Assembly: GCA_015179025.1 (NCBI GenBank)
Contig: WHUX01000085.1
Span: forward strand, 1-64,000
Source of the DNA: Terfezia claveryi
Lineage: Eukaryota; Ascomycota; Pezizomycetes; Pezizales; Pezizaceae
Reading direction: 5' to 3'
DNA: 64,000 nucleotides
Shown here: piece after piece, positions 1 through 12,623 of the stretch
Layout: each line of letters starts with the position of its first letter
Numbering within the stretch: position 1 is the stretch's first letter
Translations under genes and position numbers: made by a program
The notes under the pieces: model-generated
The model's input: only the letters and a program-made list of their open reading frames with translations
Databases searched by the model: none
Told to the model about the DNA's origin: nothing

Positions 1-3000
1 ATATTTTGCACTGCCTACCTGGATGATATCCTCATCTACTCAGATACCCTAGCAGAATACAAGATCCATGTCTGACAAGTGCTAGAGAAACTAGAGGGAG
101 CTGGGTTATACCTGAAGCTGGAAAAGTGTGAGTTCCATATACAGAAGGTTAAGTATCTGGAGCTAATTATCACTATAGAGGGCATCGAGATGGACTTTGC
201 AAAGGTTGCTGTGATTCAGGAGTAGGAAACTCTAGCTAACCTCAAGGATGTATAGGCCTTCCTGGGATTTACTAACTTCTAATACTAGTTTATTCTAGGT
301 TACTCAAGAATTGTGTCACCTCTGATAGTATTAACAAAGATAAAGGGTATAGAGAAAAATCAAGATTTCCAGTAGAATCTAGACACCCAGTCAGCCTTCA
401 AGAAGCTTAAAGAAGCCTTCTGTTCAATACCAATTCTAGCTCACTTTGACCCTGATAATGAGTGTATCATAAAAACAGATACCTCTGACTATATCTTTGC
501 CAGGATCCTATCCCAGTATGTTAATAGAATCTTCTACTAAGTGGCCTATTTCTCTAAGAAGTATTCCCTAGTGGAATATAACTATGAGATCTATATAAAA
601 GAGTTAATAGCCATTGTCTGAGCTTTTGAAGAATAGAGACCTCACTTAAAGTCAGCCAAGACAATTATTGAGGTATTGTCCGATTATAAGAATCTTGAGT
701 ATTTCATCACCACTTAGCTGCTAAACTGATAGCAGGCTAAGTAGTCAAAGTTTTTATCTCAATTCAACTTCAAGATCAAGTATCATCCTGGAAAGGCTAG
801 TAGCAAACTAGATGCATTAACTAGGAGATCAGGAGATCTCCCTAAAGGAGAAATAAAAGACTGAAGTACTAGAATTAGGTGGTATTAAAGCCCGAAAATC
901 TCGATCTGGTAGCCAATATCCTTGCTGATATCGAAGTTGACCCCCTCCTATAGATACGACAGGTATATACAGAAGACCCCCTAGTTAGGGAAATAGTCAC
1001 TGTAGTAGAGTCTAGATAACACTGTTATACTAAAATTTCCCTAGCTTAGTGAACCATTCAGGATAGCCTTCTATATTACCTAGATTAGCTATATATACTA
1101 GAAGAGGACTTGCATCTAAGCCTGATTAGAGAACACCATGGCACTTAAGCTACTGGCTACCTTGGAGTAGCTAAAATACTGGAGCTGCTAGCTAGGCAGT
1201 ACACCTGGATTGATTAGTAGAAAGATATTGAAAGGTATGTATGGAACTGCTATACCTGTAAATGATTGAAACCTACTTGCTATGCTCCCTATGGAATCTT
1301 GAAGCCCCTGGAAATCTCAGATCAGCCCTGGCAACACCTGACCATGGACTTTGTAACTGAGTTGCTGGAGGACTCAGGATTCAATGCTATCCTAATAATA
1401 GTAGATCAACTGATGAAGATGAGGCATATCATACCTTACCAGAATATATGCTCTGCCTTGGAGCTAGCCAATCTCTACCTCAGTAACGTATTCCAATATC
1501 ATAGCCTTCTCGAATCTATTGTGTCCGATTAAGGGCCTCAGTTTACCTCAGACTTCTAGAAGGCATTCTGCAAGCTCTTGAGGATCAAGATATACCTCTC
1601 AACCACTTACCACCCTCAGATGGACAGCCAGTCAAAAAAGATGAATGCTATTATAGAATAGTATCTGCGGGTCTATATCAATTACTAGCAGAATAACTAG
1701 GTGTCTTTATTGACAATCTATGAGTTCACTGCCAATAATCAGTTTTCAGAGTCCTTGAAAACCTCACTCTTTCTAGCCAATTATAGTTGGCACCCTCAGT
1801 TCATAGACACCCTGGCACCCCTACAAAAGCTAGAAATGACACCCTAGCTAGTGAGCTCATAGTTGAGATTATAAAGCTTCATTCCACCCTAAAGTTAGAG
1901 CTGGTATATGGTCAAGCCAGACTATTGGAGTATGCAAATAGCTCAAGATTGCCAGCCCTAAAGTACCAACTTGAAGATAAAGTGTGGCTTTCTAGCTAGC
2001 ACTTCCGGACTGAATGGCTATCACGCAAGCTCGACTATAAGTTCCTAGGCCCATTTGAGGTATTAGTAGCTGTAGGCACCTATGCCTACCAACTGAAGTT
2101 CTCTGGAGATATCAAGTGCCACTCTATTATTTATGTCTCAGAAATCGAACTAGCTATGAATAATACTCTCTAAGGTTAAAGGAATCCTCTCCCTCCTCCC
2201 ATGGTGATTGCCGGAGAAGAGGAGTGGGAGGTCAAGGAGGTACTGAATTTCAGGAAGTATTACGGCTAGGTCCAGTATAGGGTTAAATAGTTAGGGGACG
2301 AGGAGGCTACCTAGCAACCTGTAGAGGACGTGAAAAATGCACAGGATTTGGTTACATTATTGCACTAGCGATACCTAAGAAAGCCTTGCCCAGTGGAATG
2401 ATGTCATCGAATGATGTTATCAAATAATATTATACTTTTTGAGGGTTGTATGGCAGGGTCCATCTGACTCTCATTCTTATTATTATTTGGAGTTGGGGTT
2501 CTTGTTCTTGTTCTTGTGTTGTTGTTTCCATGTTGATTTTGTCGTAGTTGTGCCCAGGCCTTTTTGTTGCTAGAGCTCTAGCTTTAAGGGAGGATAGTAT
2601 TACAACTATATGTTTAGTTGTCTTTGTCATTACCTGTAATTACAGGTGATGGGTTATTGTTATTATATCTTCGGTATTACCTGCAATACAGGCAATGGGT
2701 TATTATTATTGTGCCTTCGGTATTACTGGCAATGTAGGCAATAGGTTATCTTTATCTTGCTTAGTCTCCGAAATAGGGATCCTGAGAAGCTTATTCTGTT
2801 ATCGGCATTGGCTTTTTAGGCTACTATGTATATATATCTACTTGCCCTCACACTCATATTGGATCTCCATTCAATATCTTGTATCCTAATATAGACCTTG
2901 CCTCTCTCTATGAAGGTGTATGCCCTTGTATATCCCCTCGTCTTACCTTATCTCATGAATAACTCTGTAGCATAGCTGCCTCCCTCTAACATATGCAGCA

Positions 3001-3177
3001 ACTGCCTCCACATATCTCATACCCCTTACCCTCTACCCCACTTGCCTCTTGCTCTTACCCCCCTATCGCAGCCTTCCCCTAGTAACATATGTAGTATTTC
3101 TACATATGTTTTGCCCTAGCCCTACCCTTGCCTCAGCGTACTCCTTAGTCACCTTATTCTCTAGAGTCTATATTACA
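1..3177 (+). mobile_element. Ty3/gypsy chromovirus 1, decayed, 5' part outside window
   Basis: Remnant of an LTR retrotransposon read on the plus strand. From the left edge it shows the end of reverse transcriptase (a YLDDILIYSD-type block at about 20-50), RNase H, an integrase (about 1130-1900; the longest open piece, 1266-1532, contains the LTMDFVTELL core) and a chromodomain near 2215-2345. It ends with a polypurine tract and a 3' LTR. The reading frame is broken by many TAG and TGA codons at places where the sister copies in this window have Trp, Gln or Arg, as expected of G-to-A/C-to-T decay. No 5' LTR is present, so neither length nor target duplication can be judged. Confidence 0.9.
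2598..3177 (+). repeat. 3' LTR of gypsy element 1
   Basis: 580-bp LTR. It follows a purine-rich tract and a GATAG just upstream, begins TATTACAAC (the other copies begin TGTCACAAC) and ends in CTATATTACA. It carries decayed copies of the CACCTG...CAGGTG palindromes seen in the sister LTRs. The TG-to-TA change at its start fits RIP. Confidence 0.85.
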
Positions 3178-3345
3178 TAAAAGATCTAGTTTGTATATTT
3201 GTTGGATAGTCAGAGTTAACTATTCTGATCATACCTTTTTTAGTGACCTTTCATTATCTTTTAGATTTTTATTCCCTAAGTTCTTTTATCCATTCTATAG
3301 CACTTTTTTGATACCTCCCTTACTATAGAGTAGAGTCTTGAGTAC

Positions 3346-3423
3346 TTTATTGAGCTTTTACAAGCTCGCTTTCTTAAGCTTTTTTAAACTCGCTTACTTG
3401 GGATTTCCCAAGTTTACTACTTT
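3346..3423. repeat. 24-bp tandem repeat, left part (split by element 2)
   Basis: Three diverged 24-bp units of the type TTTCTTGAGCTTTTTCGAGC plus CTCG. The array stops at the left LTR of element 2 and resumes in the same phase at 22361, so both parts were one array before the insertion. The preceding 3178-3345 is AT-rich and holds no recognisable gene. Confidence 0.8.
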
Positions 3424-3934
3424 TGTTACAACCGTGTGCTTTGTTGTCTTTATCATCACCTGTAATTGCAGGTAATAGGTTATTACCATTGTTGTCTTTG
3501 TTATCATCTACAATTACAAGTGATAGATTATCGTTACCTTGCTTGGCTCCCAAGATAGGGATTTTGGAAAGCTTATTCCCTCCATTACCCTGACAAGAAT
3601 TATATTTATATAACCTCTGTCCCTCATACTGTTATTGGATCCCTATCCAACATCTTGTATACCTAATACAGGACCTTGCTTCTCCCAGCACTTGTGCACC
3701 TCCCTTGTACACCCCTTTATCTTGTAAAACAGCTCTACAGCACAGCTGCCTCTCTCCGACATATGCAGCAACTACTTCTATGTATCTCTTGTCCTTGCCT
3801 CTTGCCTCCTGCCCTTGCCTCATCCTAGCCTTTCCCTAGTCATATATGTAGCATTCCTATATGTATCTTGCCCTAGCCTCTGCCTTCTCCCCAGTATACC
3901 TCTTGGTCACCTTATCTCTAGAGCCCACGTTATA
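3424..3934 (+). repeat. 5' LTR of gypsy element 2
   Basis: 511 bp, starting TGTTACAACCGTG and ending CCACGTTATA. It contains two decayed palindromic CACCTG...CAGGTG motifs near its start. The length equals that of the partner LTR at 21850-22360. Confidence 0.85.
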
Positions 3935-4139
3935 CTATGTTAGATTACTCTGATCAACTAGTATGCTCAATGGCTACTTAAGACTCTACTCTCACTACCA
4001 GGTTTTGAGCCTGGCAAGCCCTGCCTATTCCTATGAACTAGACTAACTTTGGCAGTTATCGCTAGACTATTATCAACATATACCTTGCCGCGGATGCCTT
4101 AGGCCAACTGCTGGAATCAGCCATACATAAAGGCCAACA

Positions 4140-5215
4140 AAAACAGGCCAGGACCAATAACGAGGTCACGATACTTACTGAAGACTTCTTTTTATACCAG
4201 ACCGACTGCGCCTCTTGCTAAAGCAACCTCACGACTGCCCAGAACGACTTAATCAATAAAAGAAGAACCATCCAGTCTCTGAATAGGGCCCTGGACATGA
4301 TTGGAAGCCAAGCAGCTCTAGCACCCCACGCACTCTAGGTACCTAAGACCCAGGATCTCTCTACCTCACCGAAGTTTAATAGTAATAGGACTTGCCTGAA
4401 AGCCTGGAAAAATTCTATCAAGATTAAACTGAATGGAGATACTGCAAAGTTTCCTACCATTCAACACTGATTAGCCTATGTATACAGACTACTAGAGGGC
4501 ATAGCTTTGGACCAGGTCCAACCTTTTGTGCTTGATAACTGCTTCAACCTTCCTGATGTCGCTACTTTATTTACAATCCTCAACCATGCTTTTAGAGACC
4601 CAGATCCTATAAGTATGGCAATGGATACTCTCCGAGAACTAAAACAGAGAGGATATGACCTCTCAGTATATGTGGCTAAATTCTCAAGGTTGGCAGCAGA
4701 GGTGGAATAGAATGATCGGGTAAGGTAGAAACAATTCAAGAAAGGCCTCAATGAGCTTAAAAAGGCCCTCCTACAATCTCCAGATGTTAAAACTCTTGAC
4801 GAATACATTGATCAGGCATCAAAGATAGAGTAAAAATTGGCTAGGTTGAGAGTCTAGACTAGTGCCTCTAGTACCTATTGGCTTGTAAGAGTACAGCACC
4901 TCCAGAGCCAAATTCAGCAACTGTAACCCAGAATCTAAGCCCTCAGACCCAAGCTACAGCCAATAAGCCAGCCCACCCATCCCTTGTGGCTGGCAACACC
5001 ACCCCCATAGATTTATCATCAGAAAGGCCCCACCTGACACAAGAAGAGAGGGAACGTTGCCATAACAATAGGTTGTGTATCGCCTGTAGGAAAGAGGATC
5101 ACTTTATTGTAGCATGTCTCCTCCATAAGAACCGCTCCCTAGCTGCCTATGCCATATCCGAGTCACAGATCGAGGAAGTTGAAGAGTTGGGAAAAGGGGA
5201 GTCCTTTATCTAGTT
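4140..5215 (+). pseudogene. gag of gypsy element 2, broken
   Basis: Decayed nucleocapsid/capsid gene. The piece at 4507-4710 contains the capsid-like stretch FRDPDPISMAMDTLRELKQ. The piece at 4878-5213 ends in a good CCHC zinc knuckle (C-x2-C-x4-H-x4-C, in LCIACRKEDHFIVACLL). In-frame stops separate the pieces. In intact elements Gag packages the element RNA; this copy cannot make it. Confidence 0.8.
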
Positions 5216-7598
5216 ACTGACACTAGCAAGGGACCTGCCTCAGGTCACTTATCTTTGTCTGTGTTTTCTTTACCTACATCTATGTTTGTTGATAAGTCTT
5301 ACCTATTTGGTAAGTACTTCGTTGTATCTATAACTATCAAGTTCAATGATAAAACAGTGGTTACATCAGCTTTTATAGATTGTAGTACTTTAGGAATAGC
5401 ATTCATTGACTAGACCTTTATCAGTAAAAACTCTATACTAACCTCCAAGCAAAAAACCCTCCGCCTTTTTAATATCATTATTAGCCACCTTATCTCTTCT
5501 GGGACGATTACTGACCTCAAGTGCCTGCCCAGCACCATTGGTGATCACTTGGAAGATCTCCCAATATTTATTACCAAGCTAAAGTATCCAATTGTCCTTA
5601 GGATCCCTTAGTTTAGAATGCATGATGTATCAGTCAGCTTCAGCTCTTATACCTTGCAATTCAACAGCCCTTATTGCAAAAAACACTATAGAGATCTAAA
5701 GACCACTGTCACTGAGCTTTGTGAATTGCCACCCCTAATAATCCACCTGTCTTAGGTAGTACTTCTGCCTGCATATATTAATGTCACTATTCCCCCTATT
5801 TTACTGCCCCTAAAACCCCTGAATATTAGTTTTATTGGAGCCGGAGCTTTCGCTTACCTTACTAGGAGGCACAAGCTGATGGTATATGCCCTCTCCATAT
5901 ATGAGGTGAACTTGGAAATTAACAAGACAAGGTCTAAGAAGAAGTAGAAATCCTTGGTTCCAAATGAGTACCATAAGTTTATTGATTTGTCCTTAGAGAA
6001 GGCTGCAGAGAAACTTGCACCCTACTGGCCATATGATCATACAATTCCACTGATGGAAGGTAAAACTCCCCCTTATAGGCCCCTCTACAGTAGGTCTTAG
6101 ATAGAGCTGGAAGCTTTAAATAAGTACTTAGAGGAAAACCTAAATAAGACCTTCATTCGTTATAGCTCCTCTCTAGTAGGCACCCCTGTGCTATTCATAA
6201 AGAAAACAAACAGCTCCCTTCAGCTGTCTGTTGATTATTGAGGCCTAAATGAGATAACGGTCAAGAACAGGTACCTCTTGCCCCTAATTCAGGAGACATT
6301 AGCTAGGCTTTCTAAGGCAAAATAGTTCATCAAATTAGATCTAAGAGGAGTATACAACTTGGTACGAATTATTGAGGGGAAGGAGTGGAAAACTGCCTTT
6401 CAGACACAATATGGCCATTTTGAGTATAATATAATACCTTTCAGCCTAACTAACACCCTTGCCTCTTTTCAGCACTTTATTAATGACACTCTGCAGGACT
6501 TTCTGGATGTATTCTATACTGCCTATCTGGATGATATCCTCATCTACTCAGATACTCTAGCAGAATACAAGATCCATGTCCGATAAGTACTAGAGAAGCT
6601 GGAGGGAGTGGGGCTATACCTGAAGCCAGAAAAGTGCAAGTTCTATATGTAGAAGGTCAAGTATCTGGGGCTAATTATCACTACAGAGGGCGTCCAAATA
6701 GACCCTGCAAAGGTTGCTATAATCTAAGAGTAGAAAACTCCAGCCAACCTCAAGGATGTATAGGCCTTCCTGGGATTCACTAACTTCTACCACTGGTTTA
6801 TCCTAGATTACTCAAGAATTATGTCACCCCTGACGGCATTGATAAGGACAAAGGGTATGGAGAAAAATCAATATTTCCAGTGGAATCTAGATACCCAGTC
6901 GGCCTTTGAGAAGCTTAAAAAAGCCTTCTGCTTAGCACTAATTCTGGCTCACTTTGACTCCGATAGTAAGTGTATTATGGAAATGGATGCCTCTAACTAT
7001 ATCTCTACCGAGATCCTGTCCTAGTATGTTAATAGAATCCTCCATCCAGTAGCCTATTGCTCCAAGAAGCATTCTCTAGTAGAATGTAACTATAAGATCT
7101 ATGACAAGGAGTTGATAGCTATTGTCTGAGCTTTTGAGGAATGGAGGCCTCACCTAGAGTCAGGCAAAAGAATTATTGAGGTATTGTCTGATCATAAGAA
7201 CCTTGAGTATTTCACCACCACTAAGCTGCTAAACTAATGGCAGGCTAGGTAGTTGGAGTTCTTATCTCGGTTCAACTTCAAAATCAAGTATTACCCTGGA
7301 AAGGGTAGTAGCAAAACAGATGTATTAACCAGAAGATCAGGAGATCTCCCTAAAGGAGGGGATAAAATGCTAAAGTACCAGAATCAGGTGGTACTAAAGC
7401 CTAAAAATCTCAAGCCCAAAAATCTCTATCTGGCAGCCAATATCCTTGCCAATGCTAGAATTGACCCCCTCCTATAGATGTAACAGGCATATACAGAAGA
7501 CTGCCTGGTTAAGGAAATAGTTGCCATAGTAGAGTTTAGATAGTGCTATCACACTAAGATTTCCCTAGCTGAGTGTACTATTCAGAATAGCCTTCCAT
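5216..7598 (+). pseudogene. pol (protease, RT, RNase H) of gypsy element 2, broken
   Basis: Protease-like AFIDCSTLG near 5370, in place of the usual D-[ST]-G. RT spans about 5990-6800: the piece 6359-6586 holds the fingers/palm and the catalytic YLDDILIYSD. RNase H follows (FDSDSKCIMEMDAS near 6950) and the start of the linker to integrase. The frame is cut by numerous TAG/TGA/TAA codons. The gene stops at 7598, where a 5-kb insertion begins; homology resumes at 12624. Confidence 0.85.
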
Positions 7599-8540
7599 TA
7601 GCAACTATGTTATTTGCGTCAGGTGTATCAGACGTACCAGACGCCATATACCAAAACTTAATATTATGATATAGAGGTATTTCCTCTAACTCTCAGAACG
7701 TACGATAACCATTTCCAACGTTTCTACTCTAAGTCTTACTTAAGCTGTGCTGTTACCATGCAAGCCGACATCCCATGTTCTTAACGTTTTGCCTTTGAAT
7801 TGACTTTGCTAATACACTCTTACCCATCTATCCTCCTGACCATATCTAACCTTCTGTTGTCGTTTCTGCATCACTGTTCATCTATTTTATTCTCTTATAG
7901 TATCAATGTCCTAATCCTCTTTCTGGCGTTCCTTGCCCTTGCTCTACGTCCTTAACTTTTCTATCCTATAATACCCCTTTAGGTGTTCCTAATCCGATAC
8001 CTCGCATTTCTATCTTCTCCATCCTATATTCGTCTTTCTGATGTTTCTTAGCCAAACCCCTGCGTTTCTAATTTCCCCATCCTACAATAGCCCTTCAGAT
8101 ATTTTTAATCTGATACCTTATATTCATAACTTGCCCTATCTAATAATTGCCCTTCAGATGTTTCTATTCCTACTCATTACGTTCTTTACTTGACCATTAT
8201 ACTCTCTGCATGTGCAAATGTTCTCCTTTTAATCTGCGTTCCATTTGCTAATTACTAAACATATCTTCTATAAACAAAAAAAAACCTCATTCATAGCAGA
8301 AGTTCCTTACGATCTCCAACACTAAGAAATGAAATCCAACACAATACATACTCTTTTCTCCCACCAAATTACATCTACTAACCTTCCCCATCTTAGCTTC
8401 CAATGAACACGTTTATGAAAAAGAAACACACAACTACAGGCAAGCAAAAGAAATACAGCTAATAAGATAATATAACCCCATAGAGAAAATAGCCTTAAAA
8501 CTGATATATAAAAACCCATTTCCTCAAACATCTGACTTCT
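7599..8540. other. AT-rich non-coding stretch inside the 5-kb insertion
   Basis: No coding signal is seen. Short phrases recur, e.g. variants of CCTTCAGATGTTTCT and of GCGTTTCTAA at about 7920-8170. This looks like a decayed tandem repeat or the non-coding end of a transposon. Confidence 0.4.
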
Positions 8541-9968
8541 TCAGTCACTTTCTATGTCTTCTTTGTCTATATCTCCTGTTTCTGTCAGTGCATCATCAAC
8601 CTCTAGGTTTAATAGTTCAGCCAATTCTATTGATGAACCTATCAGTAGACTCCTTACATGACAGTGCTTCTCTACTAGCACCTCTAATCTTTTATACGAG
8701 TGCTCTAGCTCCTTTCTCAATTCCGCCTCATATCATACTTCATCTTCGACTTGTAGTGTGTCAACTGGTTCTACTTCCACCATCCTTACCTGAGCTGCAA
8801 TCTAATGTGCCAAGTCAGCCTTAATGTTATTCACCATGAGGTCTTTTATTGCTTTTGGATGAATCTTCTATATATTCATCAGCCTCTTATATGTGCCTGT
8901 TTTGTGTTAGTCCCTTGTCCAACATTGTGTATCTATTTGTTGCTCTTCATTAGTTATTCTCAACTTACACCAGGTGGTTTTGTATTTAAACTCCTGTATG
9001 ACTGGATTACAATCTCCTATCTTCTATGCTTTCAAACTGTAACACATTGCTGAGGCCACAAAGCATATGAAGACACTATTGATTCTATCCAGAAAGCTCA
9101 GGTTTTTATTCCCATTCATTTTTGGGCCTTGGTAATACCATTGATATATTATATTAACGATCTCCTCTGTACGGAACTGTCCCCTAAACTCCTTTTTGTA
9201 CATCAATATTAGCATCAGATATTGGACTGGTAGTGTTTGCTATCTGACCTACTTACATCCTGACTGCTTTACTTATAGATAAATTGATCTTCATCCAGCA
9301 AGTACTCAACCTTTGTCTTCAAATATTCCTTTAGTAACTGACTAATACTATACACCCTCATGATGCTTGCCCGACATTCATATATTAGATGTACCCTTGT
9401 TTAGAAATGAATGCTTTTGAGCTGTTTCGAATCAGCAATCCAATGCCCTAAATCGGATTGGATGTCATACACATATATCAACTGCTCTTACTTGTTCTAT
9501 CTGGTGAGGCCCCATTTGTGCCTTATCCTAGGCATGCTGTATGAGTAGGAGTAATTCACTCGGTGTTAGTAGAGGTTTCCTATAATATATGTAGTTGGTC
9601 ACAATCTTTTGTGCAGTACTCGCAAAAGATTATAAAATGTTGGGAATAGCTGAAAAGGATTGTGTTCCTCTTCCAATGACTGGCGCGAGTATAGCAGTGT
9701 CAACGAAAGTTTCCACTTCTGATTCCGAATCACTTCTGCCATCCTATATCAGAATTAGTTTACAATCTGACCAAAATATCACCTTCCTTATACAAACCTT
9801 ATTATTAAATGTGATATTATTTGTGAATACTGCCGTAGTTTCAACTGTTGGTTGTAGTTGATTTACTGTTGCTACAATTTGAGAAGTCTTATGTTTATGG
9901 CTTGCCTGCCCAGTTAGTGCAGTAGCTTGCTGAAAGGTAGCTTGCTAGGAAGATGTTTTATGAGGCAT
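8541..9968 (-). pseudogene. Decayed unknown ORF (~470 codons), transposon passenger
   Basis: Read on the minus strand from ATG at 9968 to TGA at 8541 there is a protein-like reading of about 470 codons, broken by some 15 in-frame stops (mostly TAG and TGA, plus TAA) and two compensating frame changes around 9440-9240. Coherent pieces include QIVATVNQLQPTVETTAVF near the start, a middle part with WIADSKQLKSIHF and IYECRASIMRVYSISQLLKEY, the 63-codon open piece 9024-9215, and an acidic coiled-coil-like tail (ELRKELEHSYKRLEVLVEKH) ending in DIDKEDIESD. I do not recognise the family; the tail suggests an oligomerising protein. Its stops match RIP targets, so it was probably a repeated gene of the surrounding insertion. 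Confidence 0.5.
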
Positions 9969-10382
9969 TGCAGATGAAAAAGACTTGCGCAGGAGGTTTG
10001 TATAGAAATATTCCAATGCAAAGTATCTAATCTATTTCTTTGAGTATACAACTTGCTAATTAAATCTCCCTCTAAAAAAAATTTAAAAATCCACCCCCTC
10101 TCCCAAAAAAAAAAAAAAAGGAAAAAAAAACAATGAATACAGATTACTTAGACAAAAAAAAAGGAGAAAAAAACAACAAATACAGATCACCTAAAAAAAA
10201 AAAAAAAAACGAATAGTCCTCCGATACAGACCCTCTCCTTCCAATGCATACTGTCCTTAGATCAGATCCATCCAGGCCAAATTGGCCATATTTACTCCTA
10301 CCTCCTGTGTAGCTTGTTCTTTTACCTTGCGTACAGCTGGCAGAGCTCCTGGATCTTGTCCGGCTCTAGCTCATGCCACTAC
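9969..10382. other. A-rich tandem segment and unassigned spacer
   Basis: 10075-10211 is very A-rich and contains two versions of one unit (an A-run, then AATACAGATTACTTAGA / AATACAGATCACCTAAA). 10212-10382 has no recognisable gene. Confidence 0.4.
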
Positions 10383-11009
10383 TGTAATGACGGCTCTGGA
10401 AACAAGGCGACCAAGAGGTATGCCAGAGCAAGGGCAGGGCTAGGGTGACACTCATGTAGGAACGCTGCGTGTGTGACTAGGGGAAAAGGCTAGGATGGAG
10501 GCAAGGGCGAGGGCGAGACAGGCAGTAGGTAAGGGACATGAGACATGTGGAGGCAGTTGCCGCATATGTCGGAGGGAGGCAGCTGTACTGTAGAGCTGTT
10601 CACGAGACAAGGGGGTGCACAAGGGAGGTGCACAGGCACTGGGAGAGGCAAGGTCCTGTATTGGATATACAAGACATTGGATAGGGATCTAACGACTGTA
10701 CGAGGGTCAAGAGCTATATATACATGATTCCAAGTCAGGGCAATAGAAGGAATAAGCTTCCCAAGATCCCTTATCTCAAAAGCCAAGCAAGGTAATGATA
10801 ACCCATCACCTGCGATCGCAGGTGATGATAAAGGCAACAATGTCAATAACCCATCACCTGCGTTGCAGGTAATGCCGAGGGCAACAATAACAATAACCCA
10901 TCACCTACATCGCAGGTGATGCCGAGGGCAACAATAACAATAACCCATCAATGACACCCGAACAAGCCTGTTCAAGTGTCAAATCAAGACTAAGAACACG
11001 GTTGTGATA
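10383..11009 (-). repeat. 3' LTR of gypsy element 5
   Basis: 627-bp LTR on the minus strand. It has three CACCTG...CAGGTG-type palindromes (10805-10922), the best being the perfect 18-mer CACCTGCGATCGCAGGTG at 10807-10824. They alternate with a spacer of the type GGGCAACAATAACAATAACC. Confidence 0.8.
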
Positions 11010-12286
11010 CTATCCCTCCTTTAGGCTGAAGCTCTAGCGACTAGGAGGCCTGGGCATGGTAACCGGCAAAATCAATACAGGAAACAACAACAACAAAGGT
11101 AAGAACAAGAACCCCAACTCTGAAAAACAACAAGGACGCAAAAGGTCTGACATCATTCAACTGGGCGAGGCTTCCTCGAGTATTGTTGGTGGAATAGGGT
11201 GACCAAGTCCTGTGCGTTTTCCTAGTCTTCCACAGGTTGCCAGGTAGTCTCCTCATCCCCTAACCACTTGACCTTATACTGAACTCATCTATAGCATTTC
11301 CTTGAGTCCAGTACCTCCTCAACCTCCCACTCCTCTTCACCTGCGATCACCACTGGAGGAGGTGGGGGATGCTTTTGCCCGGGAAGGGGATTGTTGGCAG
11401 CTGGCTTGATCTCTAAGACATGAACGACCGGATGGTGCTTGATATCCTTGGGAAACCTCAGCCGATAAGCATGAGTGCCCACAGCTGCTAACACCTTATA
11501 GGGGCCTAGGAACTTGTGATCCAGCTTGCGAGATGGCCGTTCCATTCAGAAGTGCCTGCTGGAGAGCCACACCTTATCTCCTGGCTGATACCTGGGGGCT
11601 GGCAACCATGATCCGTTGGCATACTCTGCTTGCCTGGCTTGAGCATATACCAGTTCAGCTCTTAGGGTGGGGTACAACTCAGCAATCTCCATGGCAAACT
11701 CCTTAGCTAGGGTGTTCTCCCTAGCCTTTTCCAGGGGTACTAGGGAGTCCACAAAACGAGGGTGCCAGCCATAATTGGCCAGGAATGGGGAGGTTTTTAG
11801 AGTCTCTGAGAAATGGTTGTTAGCGGCGAACTTACAGGTTGCCAGTAGCGAAACCCAGTTGTTTTGCTGGTAATTGACGTATGCTCTCAGGTACTGCTCC
11901 ATGATCACATTCATTCACTTGGACTGAGTATCTATTTGGGAGTGATACACTAGGGAGAGCTGTACATTGATTCCCAGAAGCTCGCAGAATACCTTCCAGA
12001 AGTCCGAGATGAATTAGGAGCCATAGTCTGAGACAACTGACTTGGAGAGACCATGGTAGCGGAATACATGGTTGAGGTAGAGGCCGGTGAGGTCCCGGGC
12101 TGAACAAGTATCATGGCAATATACAATATGCCTCATTTTGGTCAATCGGTCTACTACTATAAGAATAGTATTAAACCCCGAATCCTTCGACAACCTAGTC
12201 ACAAAGTCCATGGTTAGGTGTTGCCAAGGTTGGTCTAGGATCTCCAGGGGCTTTAGGGTCCCATAAGGAGTATGACAGGTAGGCTT
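10383..12286 (-). mobile_element. Ty3/gypsy chromovirus 5, reversed, 5'-truncated
   Basis: Minus-strand 3' part of a chromovirus related to elements 1-3. From 12286 downwards come the integrase core (open piece 12014-12361, with KPTCHTPYGTLKPLEI and LTMDFVTRLSKDSG), the integrase middle (11546-11914), then the integrase tail with a chromodomain (11285-11545: GEEEWEVEEVLDSRKCY), a polypurine tract and the LTR. Gag, protease and RT are missing; homology stops at 12286 within the integrase zinc-finger region. It has fewer stops than elements 1 and 2, suggesting younger or less RIP-affected DNA. Confidence 0.85.
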
Positions 12287-12618
12287 AGTGATTAAAGAAG
12301 TGGAATATAATTTATTATTAGGAAATAATAAACTTGTAACTACAGTTGGGGGAAGAGCCACAAAGAACGTAAAGTGTCAGATATAAAATAGGTACTAGGT
12401 GAATATAAGGAGGCTATGTATGGGGGTGTATGGAGGTAAGTAGAAAATTATAATGTATGGCATAGTATAAAAATAGTTGATACATTCTGACACAGATTTG
12501 TATCTGTAGTTTTGTCAGGATGCGCATTGGATACAAAGAAGGTAAAAAGGTTGTTGTGACACATAGGACAGAGAAAATGTAGAAAGTGCATCCTGACACA
12601 GAATATTTTCTGCTGATA
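12287..12618. other. Tail of the 5-kb insertion, no gene
   Basis: 332 bp between the truncated minus-strand gypsy and the resumption of element 2. It contains inverted copies of GTCAGGATGC (12528-12537, and near 12590 as GCATCCTGAC). Its last bases, read in reverse (TATCAGCAGAAAATATTCTG), weakly resemble the first bases of the insertion at 7599, which might be degraded terminal inverted repeats. Confidence 0.35.
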
Positions 12619-12623
12619 TCTAT

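Larger units (their letters stand above)
7599..12618. mobile_element. 5.0-kb composite insertion in element 2, family unknown
   Basis: Alignment with element 1 shows that element 2 is interrupted exactly here. The flanks carry a probable 5-bp duplication, TCCAT (7594-7598) / TCTAT (12619-12623), with one C-to-T change. The insert starts TAGCAACTATG and ends CTGCTGATA, possibly TG...CA altered by RIP, or the weak inverted repeat of a DNA transposon. Inside are 940 bp without a gene (7599-8540), a decayed minus-strand ORF (8541-9968), an A-rich stretch, a reversed gypsy fragment (10383-12286) and a 332-bp tail (12287-12618). Whether this was one element hit by gypsy or several events is not resolved. 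Confidence 0.5.
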
